A DNA stretch of 64,000 nt from Actinomycetes bacterium. Its GTDB lineage: Bacteria > Actinomycetota > JAICYB01. The translations under genes were made by a program, and so were the position numbers. The stretch lies in the NCBI GenBank assembly GCA_025934435.1, contig JAICYB010000011.1, positions 1-64,000 on the forward strand. The letters run 5' to 3'. Positions 21,826 through 29,787 of this stretch are shown in pieces. Below the pieces are notes generated by a model that saw nothing but the letters and a program-made list of their open reading frames with translations, made no database searches and was not told the DNA's origin. Every line of letters starts with the position of its first letter. Within the stretch, counting starts at the first letter, position 1.

Positions 21826-23705
21826 GTCTCTTGCGTTTGTCCGCGCGGCCACAACCAACCGACGACCGACGCTGCCGCGAAGAGTCCGCCGACGCCGACG
21901 ACGACGAGGAAGCCGCTCAGCAGTCCGAAGAAGAAGACGAGAAGAGACATCGACAGCGCGAAGGGATAGCCGGATTCGTGCGGCATATGGATCAACGCTT
22001 GCGGACGCGCGTCGAGCAGGCTCGTCGAGAGCGTGACGTGTGCATCGTCCAGCGCCCGGCCCCCGGCCTCGATCGGCTGATCACCGCCGCGTAGCTCCGG
22101 CTGGTCCCAGACGGGATGCCGGCTGCGGATCGTCGGTATGTGCTCGAAGTTGTAGTGCGGAGGCGGTGACGTCGTCCCCCACTCGAGCGTCTCGCCACCG
22201 AAGGGATCGTTTCCGGCGAGCTCGCCGTGCTTCGCGCTCCACCACCAATTGATCAGCGTGATGAGCGCACCGACGGAGAAGATGAACACGCCGATGGTCT
22301 CGATCATGTTCCAGACGTCCCATCCGAGACCGGGCTGATAGGTGTACACGCGGCGCGGCTCACCCATGAGTCCGGTGATGTGCATCGGGAAGAAACCGAC
22401 GTTGAACCCGACGAACATGATCCAGAAGCTGACCTTGCCCCAGAACTCGTTCAGGACGCGGCCCGTCATCTTCGGCCCCCAGTAGTAGATGCCGGCGAAG
22501 ATCGGGAACATCGCGCCGCCGGCCATCACGTAGTGGAAATGCGCGACGACGAAGTACGAGTCGGTCGTCGCTTGATCGAACGGGATCGCGGCGAACATCA
22601 CGCCGGACAAACCACCGATGACGAAGATCAGGATGAAACCGAGGATGAAGAGCATCGGCGTCTTGCGGATGATCCGTCCGCTGAAGATCGTCGCGATCCA
22701 CGCCAGCACCACGATCCCCGACGGGATCGTGATCACGAAACTCGTGATGGAGATCATCGAGAGCGATATCGCCGGAAGACCGACCGAGAACATGTGGTGC
22801 ACCCACACGCCGAAACCGAGGAGCGCGACGGCCATCTCCCCGAGGACGACCCACGCGTAGCCGATCATCGCGCGGCGCGCGAACGTCGGGATCACCGAAG
22901 CGGTGATGCCGAGGGCGGGCAGGATGATGATGTAGACGACCGGGTGCCCGAAGATCCAGAACAGGTGCTGCCACAGGATCGGATCGCCACCCTTTCCGAT
23001 ATCGAAGAAGTGGAAGCCGAGCCGCCGCTCGAGCTCGAGCATCAACGCGGCCAGCGTGAGCGCCGGGAACGCGAACACGGAGCTGATGGCCATCGCGAGC
23101 TCGCCCCAGCAGAAAAGCGGGATCCGGTTGATGCTCATCCCGGGCGCGCGCATCTTCGCGATGGTCACGATGAAATTGATGGCGCCCGCAGTGGACGAGA
23201 TCGAGATGAAGATCACCCCGAGCGTGTAGAAGTCGGTGTTGACCCCGGGAGTGAAGTGCGCGTTCGACAGCGGGACGTAGCTGAACCAGCCGGCGTCGGG
23301 GGCGCGTCCGACGATGAACGCCGACGACATGAAGATGCCGGCCATCAGGAAGATCCAGTAGCCGAACGCGTTCAGACGCGGGAACGCCATGTCCCGCGCG
23401 CCGACCTGCAACGGGACGACGAAGTTCCCGAAGCCGGACAGCGCCGGTATGACGAACAAGAAGATCATCGTCAGCGCATGCATCGTGAAGATCTGGTCGT
23501 ACAGCTCCGGATTGAGGAAGTGCAGGTTCGCGTGCGAGAGCTGGAGGCGGATGAGCGACGCTTCGAGACCGCCCACGACGAAGAAGAAGATGGCCGTGTA
23601 GAGGTAGCGCTTGCCGATGCGCTTGTGGTCGACGGTTCCGATGAAGTCCGCGAGCCCCGGCTTCTCGGCCCACAGCTCCTCGAGACGCTCGGCGACGTCG
23701 ACCAT
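21822..23705 (-). CDS. ctaD: Cytochrome c oxidase subunit I
   Basis: A 627-residue haem-copper oxidase subunit I. The low-spin haem His is in FTMHALTM, the CuB ligands are His254 in FGHPVVY and the HH pair in VWVHHMFSVG, and the haem a3 and a ligands in VVAHFHYVMAGG. The cross-linked Tyr is Tyr258. The position that is Glu in A1-type oxidases (HPEVY) is Val256, and the A2-type YS pair is absent too. The D-channel entry Asp is kept in GARDMAFPRLN. After the usual core the protein runs on for about 80 residues and ends with two extra helices (about 575-620), perhaps a fused subunit IV. It overlaps coxB as TGATG. Confidence 0.93.
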   Translation of the reverse strand: MVDVAERLEELWAEKPGLADFIGTVDHKRIGKRYLYTAIFFFVVGGLEASLIRLQLSHANLHFLNPELYDQIFTMHALTMIFLFVIPALSGFGNFVVPLQVGARDMAFPRLNAFGYWIFLMAGIFMSSAFIVGRAPDAGWFSYVPLSNAHFTPGVNTDFYTLGVIFISISSTAGAINFIVTIAKMRAPGMSINRIPLFCWGELAMAISSVFAFPALTLAALMLELERRLGFHFFDIGKGGDPILWQHLFWIFGHPVVYIIILPALGITASVIPTFARRAMIGYAWVVLGEMAVALLGFGVWVHHMFSVGLPAISLSMISITSFVITIPSGIVVLAWIATIFSGRIIRKTPMLFILGFILIFVIGGLSGVMFAAIPFDQATTDSYFVVAHFHYVMAGGAMFPIFAGIYYWGPKMTGRVLNEFWGKVSFWIMFVGFNVGFFPMHITGLMGEPRRVYTYQPGLGWDVWNMIETIGVFIFSVGALITLINWWWSAKHGELAGNDPFGGETLEWGTTSPPPHYNFEHIPTIRSRHPVWDQPELRGGDQPIEAGGRALDDAHVTLSTSLLDARPQALIHMPHESGYPFALSMSLLVFFFGLLSGFLVVVGVGGLFAAASVVGWLWPRGQTQET

Positions 23706-24697
23706 CAGTGCAGTCCCTCGAGGAAGGCGACGACGGCGTCGATGTCGGTCTGACTGAGCGGCGCGGACGGCATCAACGCGCCCTGCTTCTCGGCTTGGGG
23801 ATCGCGGATCCAGTCGCTCAGATCACCGGGATCGTTCTGGAGTGTTCCGGCGGCGATCGTCCGACGTCCGGCAAGGTGCGTGAGATCGGGACCGACGGTG
23901 GCGTCCGCCGGCGTCCCACGGATCGCGTGGCATTGCGCGCACGTCGTCGACAGGAAGATCTGCTCGCCGCGCTTCGCGATCGCGGACGTCGGTTGCATGA
24001 GCGGACGGGCTTCGTTCCGCTCCCAGGTCCGGAACGCGCCCGGCCGGTCCGCGATGACGTAGAAGATCATGTGCGCGTGCTGGAACCCGCAGAACTCCGC
24101 GCACTGTCCGCGATAGCGTCCGGGCGACGCCGCTTCGATCCACATCGAATTGCGCTTGCCGGGGATGAGGTCGGTCTTCGGCCCGAGTTGCGGCACCCAG
24201 AAGCTGTGGATCACGTCGACCGTGTCGAGGACGATCCGCACGCGTTGACCGGTCGGGATATGGATCTCGTTCGCGGTCTGCGCGCCGTTCGGGTAACGCG
24301 CTTGCCACCACCAGTCGTGGCCCGTCACGTGCACGGACAAAGCCGACTTCGGTGTGGAGGCGGCGTCCGCGCGAAGTACACGAAGGGAAAGCACGAAGAC
24401 GAAGACGAGGATCGGTCCGGTGATCGCGACACCGACGATCGCGATGAACGGCCCTCCCCACGACGCCTCCGGCAGTGGTTCGTCCGGCGACAGATGCCTG
24501 GAGCGGATAAGTCCTCCGGCGATCATCACGCAGACGAGGAGGAAGACGGCGCAGGCGAGCACGAGCATCAACCACCAGAGCGAAACGATCCCGTGTTCGG
24601 CCGGACCGCGGGCGTCGATCACCGACGGCGTCTGGCGTGTGCACGCGGAGGCGACAACGAGAAGCGTCGCCGCGGGCAAGGCACGTCGAGCGGTCAA
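23705..24697 (-). CDS. ctaC: Cytochrome c oxidase subunit II with cytochrome c domain (caa3 type)
   Basis: A 330-residue subunit II. The signal ends in a lipobox (VVASAC, Cys19), two helices follow (about 39-62 and 85-108), then the CuA domain with His164, Cys199, Glu201, Cys203, His207 and Met210 (GQCAEFCGFQHAHM). A fused cytochrome c carries CAQCH at 253-257 and makes this a caa3-type enzyme. It takes electrons from QcrC or a cytochrome c and passes them to subunit I. The start is TTG 24697; an AGGAGG lies about 30 nt upstream, too far to serve it directly, so the start is somewhat uncertain. It is the first oxidase gene; the MFS gene ends 95 bp upstream. Confidence 0.92.
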   Translation of the reverse strand: MTARRALPAATLLVVASACTRQTPSVIDARGPAEHGIVSLWWLMLVLACAVFLLVCVMIAGGLIRSRHLSPDEPLPEASWGGPFIAIVGVAITGPILVFVFVLSLRVLRADAASTPKSALSVHVTGHDWWWQARYPNGAQTANEIHIPTGQRVRIVLDTVDVIHSFWVPQLGPKTDLIPGKRNSMWIEAASPGRYRGQCAEFCGFQHAHMIFYVIADRPGAFRTWERNEARPLMQPTSAIAKRGEQIFLSTTCAQCHAIRGTPADATVGPDLTHLAGRRTIAAGTLQNDPGDLSDWIRDPQAEKQGALMPSAPLSQTDIDAVVAFLEGLH

Positions 24698-24792
24698 CGG
24701 CGGACGTCGAACGTCGGCAACGGACCTCCTGGGCAGCCGGGACGGGCGAGCCGTAACAGCGATACCCGATTGCCTGAAGACGAAACCGGCGG

Positions 24793-26127
24793 TCAGTCTT
24801 CCTCTGAAGCGACGACCTCCAGCAGGTCCGGCGAAACGGACGCGGCGTCCTCCCTATAGGACGAGACTGCGAAAAGGAGCACCCCGCCGGCGAGGGCCAG
24901 CAGCGGGACGAACATCAGCATCGTCACCTGAAGACCTTTGTGTCCCCCGCCGGCGATGCGGTCGGCGGCGATCCCGAAGATCAGCGGCCCGAGGGCGTCG
25001 CCGATCGTGCGCACGACGACGCGCAGGCTCTCGGCTCGTCCACGCAGGTCGGGCTCGATCACGTTCACGCGGACGGCGTCGAGCGGCGGGTTCGGGACGG
25101 CGAGCGCGAAGGCACCGACGAGGAAGAACGGCACGGCCGGTCCGAGCGAACGCATCGAGGCACCGATACCGATCATGACGGCGGCGAACACGTACGCCGA
25201 CGCCGCGATGACGATGCGCGACGACGGATGTCCCGCGGCAGACAGCGCATCGCCGCCGCGACCCCCGACGACGAAACCGGCGAGCGACGCGAGCCCGACG
25301 GCAACGATGAGAGCGAGTGACTTTGTCGGATCGAGGCCGAACCTCGCTGCGAAGTACACGACACCGAACACACGCAAGATCCCGAAGAATGCAAGGCCGA
25401 GGCTGGACGAAACGATCACGACGACGTTCGTCCGCACGCGAAGTGTCGCCGCGTACGGACGCCACGAGAAGGAGCGCGGCATCGGCGGGCGACTGTCGTC
25501 GTCCATCGCACCGCGTTTCGGCTCGGGCAACTTGCGTACGCACGCGGCAACGATCAGCCCCAGCACCGACAGCGCCGCGAAGGCCCAACGCCAGGAGTAC
25601 TCGGCCGCGATCCAGCCGGCGATGACGAAGCCGAGCCCCGCGCCGACGACCTCGCCGGCATTGAGGATCGTGAATCGCCGGCCGCGCTCGGCCGGAGGGA
25701 ACAGATCGCCCGTCAGCGACGAGATCGCCGGGAGCGCAACGGCCGCGAGGATCCCGAGCGCCACGTGCGCGGCAAGGAGTGCGTTGAAGGACCACGAGAA
25801 TGCGGCGAGCAACAGGAGGCCGCTCCACGCCACGAGGGAGATGACGAGGAGTCTCGTCCGCGCGAAGCGGTCGACCAACCAACCGAGCGGCAGGGTCGTC
25901 AGCAGCGTCGCGAGGCCGAAGGCGGCTGCGAGCTCACCGAGCTGCGCGTTGCTGATGTGCAGGGTGTGCTTGAGCGACGGCGCAACCGCCCCGATCGCAG
26001 CGCGATCGGCATGATCGGCGGAGAGTACGGCCGCCAACACGAGGATGGTGACCGTTGATCTCGGAAGTGCCCGCAGTCTTTGCACAACGCCCGCGCCCGG
26101 TGCGTCAGAGGAAGAAGCCGGCGGCAA
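24793..26127 (-). CDS. MFS transporter (spinster-like)
   Basis: A 444-residue major facilitator with 12 predicted helices. The segment ILVLAAVLSADHADRAAIGAVAPSLK and PLGWLVDRFARTRLLVISL (motif A, between helices 2 and 3) are typical, and the second half repeats the pattern. The Asp/His pair in helix 1 (SADHADR) could handle protons. Start ATG 26127 overlaps the DUF3618 gene by 23 bp; GTG 26085 (VVQRLRALPR) is an alternative that lies after that gene's stop. A cytoplasmic acidic tail (SPDLLEVVASEED) ends the protein. Substrate unknown. Confidence 0.87.
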   Translation of the reverse strand: MPPASSSDAPGAGVVQRLRALPRSTVTILVLAAVLSADHADRAAIGAVAPSLKHTLHISNAQLGELAAAFGLATLLTTLPLGWLVDRFARTRLLVISLVAWSGLLLLAAFSWSFNALLAAHVALGILAAVALPAISSLTGDLFPPAERGRRFTILNAGEVVGAGLGFVIAGWIAAEYSWRWAFAALSVLGLIVAACVRKLPEPKRGAMDDDSRPPMPRSFSWRPYAATLRVRTNVVVIVSSSLGLAFFGILRVFGVVYFAARFGLDPTKSLALIVAVGLASLAGFVVGGRGGDALSAAGHPSSRIVIAASAYVFAAVMIGIGASMRSLGPAVPFFLVGAFALAVPNPPLDAVRVNVIEPDLRGRAESLRVVVRTIGDALGPLIFGIAADRIAGGGHKGLQVTMLMFVPLLALAGGVLLFAVSSYREDAASVSPDLLEVVASEED

Positions 26128-26341
26128 AGCCCAGTGCGGCGGCGGCGATCGCCGCGACGACCGGACGCCGCCGGACGAACGTCGTCACCGGACCGTAGAC
26201 CTTTCGTGCCGTTTCGATCTTCTGCTCGACCGCCGCCTTCGGCTGCGCGACGATGCGCTCGGATAGTTCCTCGACGTCGCGCTTGAGGTCCTCGGCCTTC
26301 TGATCGACGATCTCGCGCAGCGCGTCGGGGTCCGGACTCAT
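26105..26341 (-). CDS. DUF3618 small membrane protein
   Basis: A 78-residue protein with an N-terminal charged helical part (DQKAEDLKRDVEELSERI) and one C-terminal membrane helix (PVVAAIAAAALGFAAGFFL). This is the layout of DUF3618, common in actinobacteria beside Holin-X genes; the function is unknown. It overlaps the Holin-X gene by 4 bp (ATGA) and the MFS gene by up to 23 bp, so all are likely one operon. Confidence 0.75.
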   Translation of the reverse strand: MSPDPDALREIVDQKAEDLKRDVEELSERIVAQPKAAVEQKIETARKVYGPVTTFVRRRPVVAAIAAAALGFAAGFFL

Positions 26342-26718
26342 GACAGCTTCTCCGGGATGTCGTGCGTGAGCGTTTCACGCGTGCGCGGCAGGCCGCGCAC
26401 CTTGCCGAAGTTCGCCAGCGCGCCGAGTCCGAACAGACCGCCGATGACGACGAGCGCACCGCCGACGATGGCGAACCCGACGGCGTTCCCGAAGTGCGAT
26501 GCGAGCGCCCACGCCGCGGCGAAGACCAGCACGATGGCGCCGATCGCGGCCGGGAGAAGGCAGAGGGCCATGAGGACGGTTCCCTTGGCGGCGTCCTTCA
26601 CCTCTTCTTGAAGTTCCGCACGCGCGAGCGCGACCTCGGCGCGCACGAGTTCGCCCAGATCGCCGGTGGTTCGTCCGACGAGGTCTTTGATGCTTGCTTC
26701 AGTGCGTCGTGTAGCCAT
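26338..26718 (-). CDS. Holin-X (phage holin family, PF07332-like) membrane protein
   Basis: A 126-residue protein of the actinobacterial Holin-X family: a conserved amphipathic start (SIKDLVGRTTGDLGELVRAEVALARAELQEEVKDAAKG) and two long helices (MALCLLPAAIGAIVLVFAAAWAL and GFAIVGGALVVIGGLFGLGAL). Despite the name it is a cell-envelope gene and there is no prophage here. ATG 26718 overlaps the stop of the 41-residue gene before it (TGATG). It probably works with the DUF3618 protein at the membrane. Confidence 0.8.
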   Translation of the reverse strand: MATRRTEASIKDLVGRTTGDLGELVRAEVALARAELQEEVKDAAKGTVLMALCLLPAAIGAIVLVFAAAWALASHFGNAVGFAIVGGALVVIGGLFGLGALANFGKVRGLPRTRETLTHDIPEKLS

Positions 26719-26843
26719 CAAGCCCGCCGAACCTTCTTCGTGATGCGTCCGGCGACGAGGCCGGCAGCGGCTGCCGCCAGCACGGTGAGAAACGGTCGCG
26801 GACGCGTCGTCATCTGTCCGTTGTTGTTCGAGTTGTTTCGCAC
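26718..26843 (-). CDS. 41-residue single-helix membrane protein
   Basis: A short gene from GTG 26843 to TGA 26720-26718: an Asn-rich start (RNNSNNNGQ), one hydrophobic helix (FLTVLAAAAAGLVAGRI) and a basic end (TKKVRRA). It resembles the C-terminal helix plus basic tail of DUF3618 proteins. Support is the exact TGATG coupling to the Holin-X gene and a TAAGAA box (26858-26853) 9 nt before the start. It is shorter than most gene finders keep. Confidence 0.55.
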   Translation of the reverse strand: MRNNSNNNGQMTTRPRPFLTVLAAAAAGLVAGRITKKVRRA

Positions 26844-26923
26844 GGCGACCGTTTCTTACCCGTCTCGTCCGGTTACTAAAAGGACGGAGCCGTTCACGCC
26901 TGCAACGAAGGAGGCGACCTCAC

Positions 26924-28729
26924 ATGGGTCAGCATGTTTCCGATTTCATCCTCGAACGACTGAGCAAATGGGGCATTCATCGCGTCTACGGTTATCCCGG
27001 CGACGGCATCAACGGGTTCCTCGGCGCGTTCGATCGCGCGAATGGCGATCCCGACTTCATACAGACGCGACACGAAGAGATGGCCGCGTTCATGGCGGGC
27101 GCGCACGCGAAGTTCACGGATGAGATCGGTTGCTGCATCGCGACGTCCGGTCCGGGGGCGATCCATCTGCTGAACGGTCTGTACGACGCAAAGATGGATC
27201 ACGCACCGGTGCTTGCGATCGTCGGACAGCAGAAGCGTATGTCGCTCGGCACCCAGTACCAGCAAGAGGTCGACCTCAACACGCTCTTCAAGGACGTCTC
27301 GTGCTCCATCAGCACATGCATGGAACCGGCGCAAGCGCGGCAGCTGATCGACATCGGGATCCGGTCGGCCCTGTCCGAACGCGGCGTCGCAACGATCATC
27401 ATCCCGGAGGACGTTCAAGAATCCCCCGCCGTCGAGTCACCGCCACGCATGCACGGCGCCGTGTTCACGGGTATCGGCTGGTCGGCGCCGCGCGTGCTCC
27501 CGGAAGAAGCGGATCTGAAGCGCGCCGCCGAGATCCTGAACGCCGGAACGAAGGTCGCGATGCTCATCGGGCAAGGCGCCGCCGGTGCTGCCGACGAAGT
27601 CATCGAGGCCGCCGAACTTCTCGGTGCGGGCGTCGCGAAAGCGCTTCTCGGTAAGGACGCCATCCCCGACGACCTTCCATTCGTCACCGGACCGATCGGG
27701 TTGCTCGGATCGACGGCGTCCTACGCGTTGATGAAGGACTGCGACACCTTGTTCATGGTCGGGACGAACTTCCCCTACTCGGAGTGGCTTCCGAAGGAAG
27801 GTCAGGCGAAGGCCGTTCAGATCGACATCTCCGGCTCCCGTATCGGTTCGCGCTACCCGATGGACGTCCATCTGATCGGCGACAGCAAGCACACGCTGCA
27901 AGCACTCCTTCCGATGCTCAAGCGCAAGACCGACCGGTCATGGCGCGAGCAGATGGAGAAGGAGATCGAGGAGTGGTGGCGTGTCGTCCACGACCGCGCG
28001 ATGATCGATGGCGATCCGCTCAACCCGCAGCGCGTCGCCTTCGAGCTGAACACGCGCCTTCCCGACGACGTCATCCTGTGCGCGGACAGTGGTTCGTCCA
28101 CGAACTGGTTCGCGCGACAGCTGAAGCTCCGCAAGGGGATGCGCGCGTCGCTCTCCGGCAACCTCGCGACGATGGGCGTCGGGACGCCGTACGCCATCGG
28201 TGCGAAGTTCGCTCACCCGAACCGTCCGGTGATCGCCTTCGTCGGCGACGGCGCGTACCAGATGAACGGCATGAACGAGCTCATCACCGTGAAGCGCTAC
28301 TGGGAACGCTGGACGAACCCGACGCTGATCTTCTGTGTGTTCAACAACGAAGACCTCAACCAGGTGACGTGGGAGCAGCGCGTCCTGAGCGGCGATCCCA
28401 AGTTCCCGGGCACGCAGTGGATCCCGAACTTCCCGTACCACCGCTACGCGGAACTCTGCGGATTCAAGGGCATCTACTGCGACTCGCCCGATCACATCGG
28501 CGCCGCGTGGGACGAAGCGCTTGCCGCGAAGACGCCCTGCGTCCTCGAGGTGAAGGTCGACAGCGAGATCCCGCCGATGGCGCCGCACGTGACGAAGGCG
28601 CTCGCGGAGAAGTCGATCGAAGCGATGGCCGCCGGCGACCCGCAGGCCTTCGGCGTGATGGAGAAATCCATCAAAGAGAAGCTCGTCGAGTTCAAGGAAT
28701 CCATCCCGGGACTGCACCGCGACGACTGA
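26924..28729 (+). CDS. ThDP-dependent enzyme, pyruvate oxidase/acetolactate synthase family
   Basis: A 601-residue thiamine diphosphate enzyme. The activating Glu is in RHEEMAAFMAG (about residue 51), the ThDP/Mg motif is VGDGAYQMNGMNELITVKRYW...NNEDLN (about 444-475), and the middle domain resembles the FAD-binding one of PoxB (LLGSTASYALMKDCDTLFMVG). The closest family is quinone-dependent pyruvate dehydrogenase/oxidase, though acetolactate or sulfoacetaldehyde-type reactions cannot be excluded. A strong Shine-Dalgarno (AAGGAGG) precedes ATG 26924. It heads a three-gene operon with an enolase-superfamily enzyme and an FAD/Fe-S oxidoreductase. Confidence 0.88.
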   Translation: MGQHVSDFILERLSKWGIHRVYGYPGDGINGFLGAFDRANGDPDFIQTRHEEMAAFMAGAHAKFTDEIGCCIATSGPGAIHLLNGLYDAKMDHAPVLAIVGQQKRMSLGTQYQQEVDLNTLFKDVSCSISTCMEPAQARQLIDIGIRSALSERGVATIIIPEDVQESPAVESPPRMHGAVFTGIGWSAPRVLPEEADLKRAAEILNAGTKVAMLIGQGAAGAADEVIEAAELLGAGVAKALLGKDAIPDDLPFVTGPIGLLGSTASYALMKDCDTLFMVGTNFPYSEWLPKEGQAKAVQIDISGSRIGSRYPMDVHLIGDSKHTLQALLPMLKRKTDRSWREQMEKEIEEWWRVVHDRAMIDGDPLNPQRVAFELNTRLPDDVILCADSGSSTNWFARQLKLRKGMRASLSGNLATMGVGTPYAIGAKFAHPNRPVIAFVGDGAYQMNGMNELITVKRYWERWTNPTLIFCVFNNEDLNQVTWEQRVLSGDPKFPGTQWIPNFPYHRYAELCGFKGIYCDSPDHIGAAWDEALAAKTPCVLEVKVDSEIPPMAPHVTKALAEKSIEAMAAGDPQAFGVMEKSIKEKLVEFKESIPGLHRDD

Positions 28730-29787
28730 TGGAACTCTCGGTCGGCGCATACACGGTCCCGACGGACGCTCCTGAATCCGACGGGACGTTCCACTGGGAC
28801 TCGACGACGATGGTCGTCGTCGAGATCGCCTCGGGGCTCGGCTACACGTACGCCGACGCGTCGGTCGCGAAGCTGATCGAGAGCAAGCTCGCGCCGATCG
28901 TCGCCGAGGCGAACGTGATGGACATCCCGGCGACGTTCGAGTCGATGTGCCGTGCCGTCCGGAACGAAGGGCTGCGCGGTTCCTCGATGCTGGCCATCTC
29001 GGCCGTCGACATCGCGCTGTGGGATCTCAAGGCCAAGACCCTCGGCGTCCCGGTCCTCGATCTGCTCGGAGCGGCGAGCGACCGCGTCGACGTCTACGGC
29101 AGCGGCGGGTTCACGAGCTACTCGCTCGAGCGCATCGCCGAGCAGCTCGGCGAGTGGGCCGAGCAAGGTATGCGGCACGTGAAGATGAAGGTCGCCCGCG
29201 ATCCGTCGCAGGACGCCCCGCGGCTCGACGCGGCTCGTAAGGCGATCGGTGACGACGTCGACCTCTTCGTCGACGCGAACGGCGCCTTCCAACCGAAGGT
29301 CGCGCTCGAGTGGGCGCAGCGTTACCGGGCCGAGTGGAACGTGTCCTGGTTCGAAGAGCCCGTCGTCGCCGACGACCTCGACGGACTGCGTCTGGTACGC
29401 GAGCACGCGCCGCGCGGTCTCGAGATCGCGGGAGGCGAATACGGCTTCGTCCCCGACGACTTCATGCGGCTCATCCCGGTGCTCGACTGCCTGCAAGCGG
29501 ACGTGACACGTTGCGGCGGATTCACCGGGATGCTCCGCGTCGGCGCGCTTTGCGCCACACACGCCCGGGATCTGTCGGGCCACTGCGCACCCGCGGTGAC
29601 GGCCCACGCGCTTGCTGCGATCCCGGCGACACGCCACCTCGAGTACTTCCACGATCACGTCCGGATCGAGCGCCTGTTCTTCGACGGCCTCCCCGAGCTG
29701 CAGGACGGAGCACTCGTCATCGATCGGTCGCGTCCGGGGCTCGGTCTCGTGTTCAAACGACAAGATGCGGAGCGATATCGGACATGA
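28729..29787 (+). CDS. Enolase-superfamily enzyme (mandelate racemase-like)
   Basis: A 352-residue sugar-acid dehydratase or racemase. It has a KxK pair (Lys152-Met-Lys154), metal ligands Asp182 (VDANGAF), Glu209 or 210 (WFEEPV) and Glu237 (AGGEYG), and an Asp258/His285 dyad (QADVTRCGG; SGHCAPAV), which places it in the mandelate racemase subgroup rather than MenC. Such enzymes act on aldonic or aldaric acids, removing water or epimerising. It starts at ATG 28729 overlapping the previous stop as TGATG, and ends overlapping the next gene as ATGA. A sugar-acid pathway is inferred from this neighbourhood. Confidence 0.88.
   Translation: MELSVGAYTVPTDAPESDGTFHWDSTTMVVVEIASGLGYTYADASVAKLIESKLAPIVAEANVMDIPATFESMCRAVRNEGLRGSSMLAISAVDIALWDLKAKTLGVPVLDLLGAASDRVDVYGSGGFTSYSLERIAEQLGEWAEQGMRHVKMKVARDPSQDAPRLDAARKAIGDDVDLFVDANGAFQPKVALEWAQRYRAEWNVSWFEEPVVADDLDGLRLVREHAPRGLEIAGGEYGFVPDDFMRLIPVLDCLQADVTRCGGFTGMLRVGALCATHARDLSGHCAPAVTAHALAAIPATRHLEYFHDHVRIERLFFDGLPELQDGALVIDRSRPGLGLVFKRQDAERYRT

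Noticed and set aside
22227-23753. A 508-codon forward open frame opposite coxA
   Set aside because: Antisense to subunit I, which has full haem and copper ligands. Composition is Arg/Asp/His-rich without motifs.
26338-26718. A prophage remnant, because of the holin family name
   Set aside because: Holin-X with DUF3618 is a normal actinobacterial envelope gene pair and no integrase, capsid or lysis genes are nearby.
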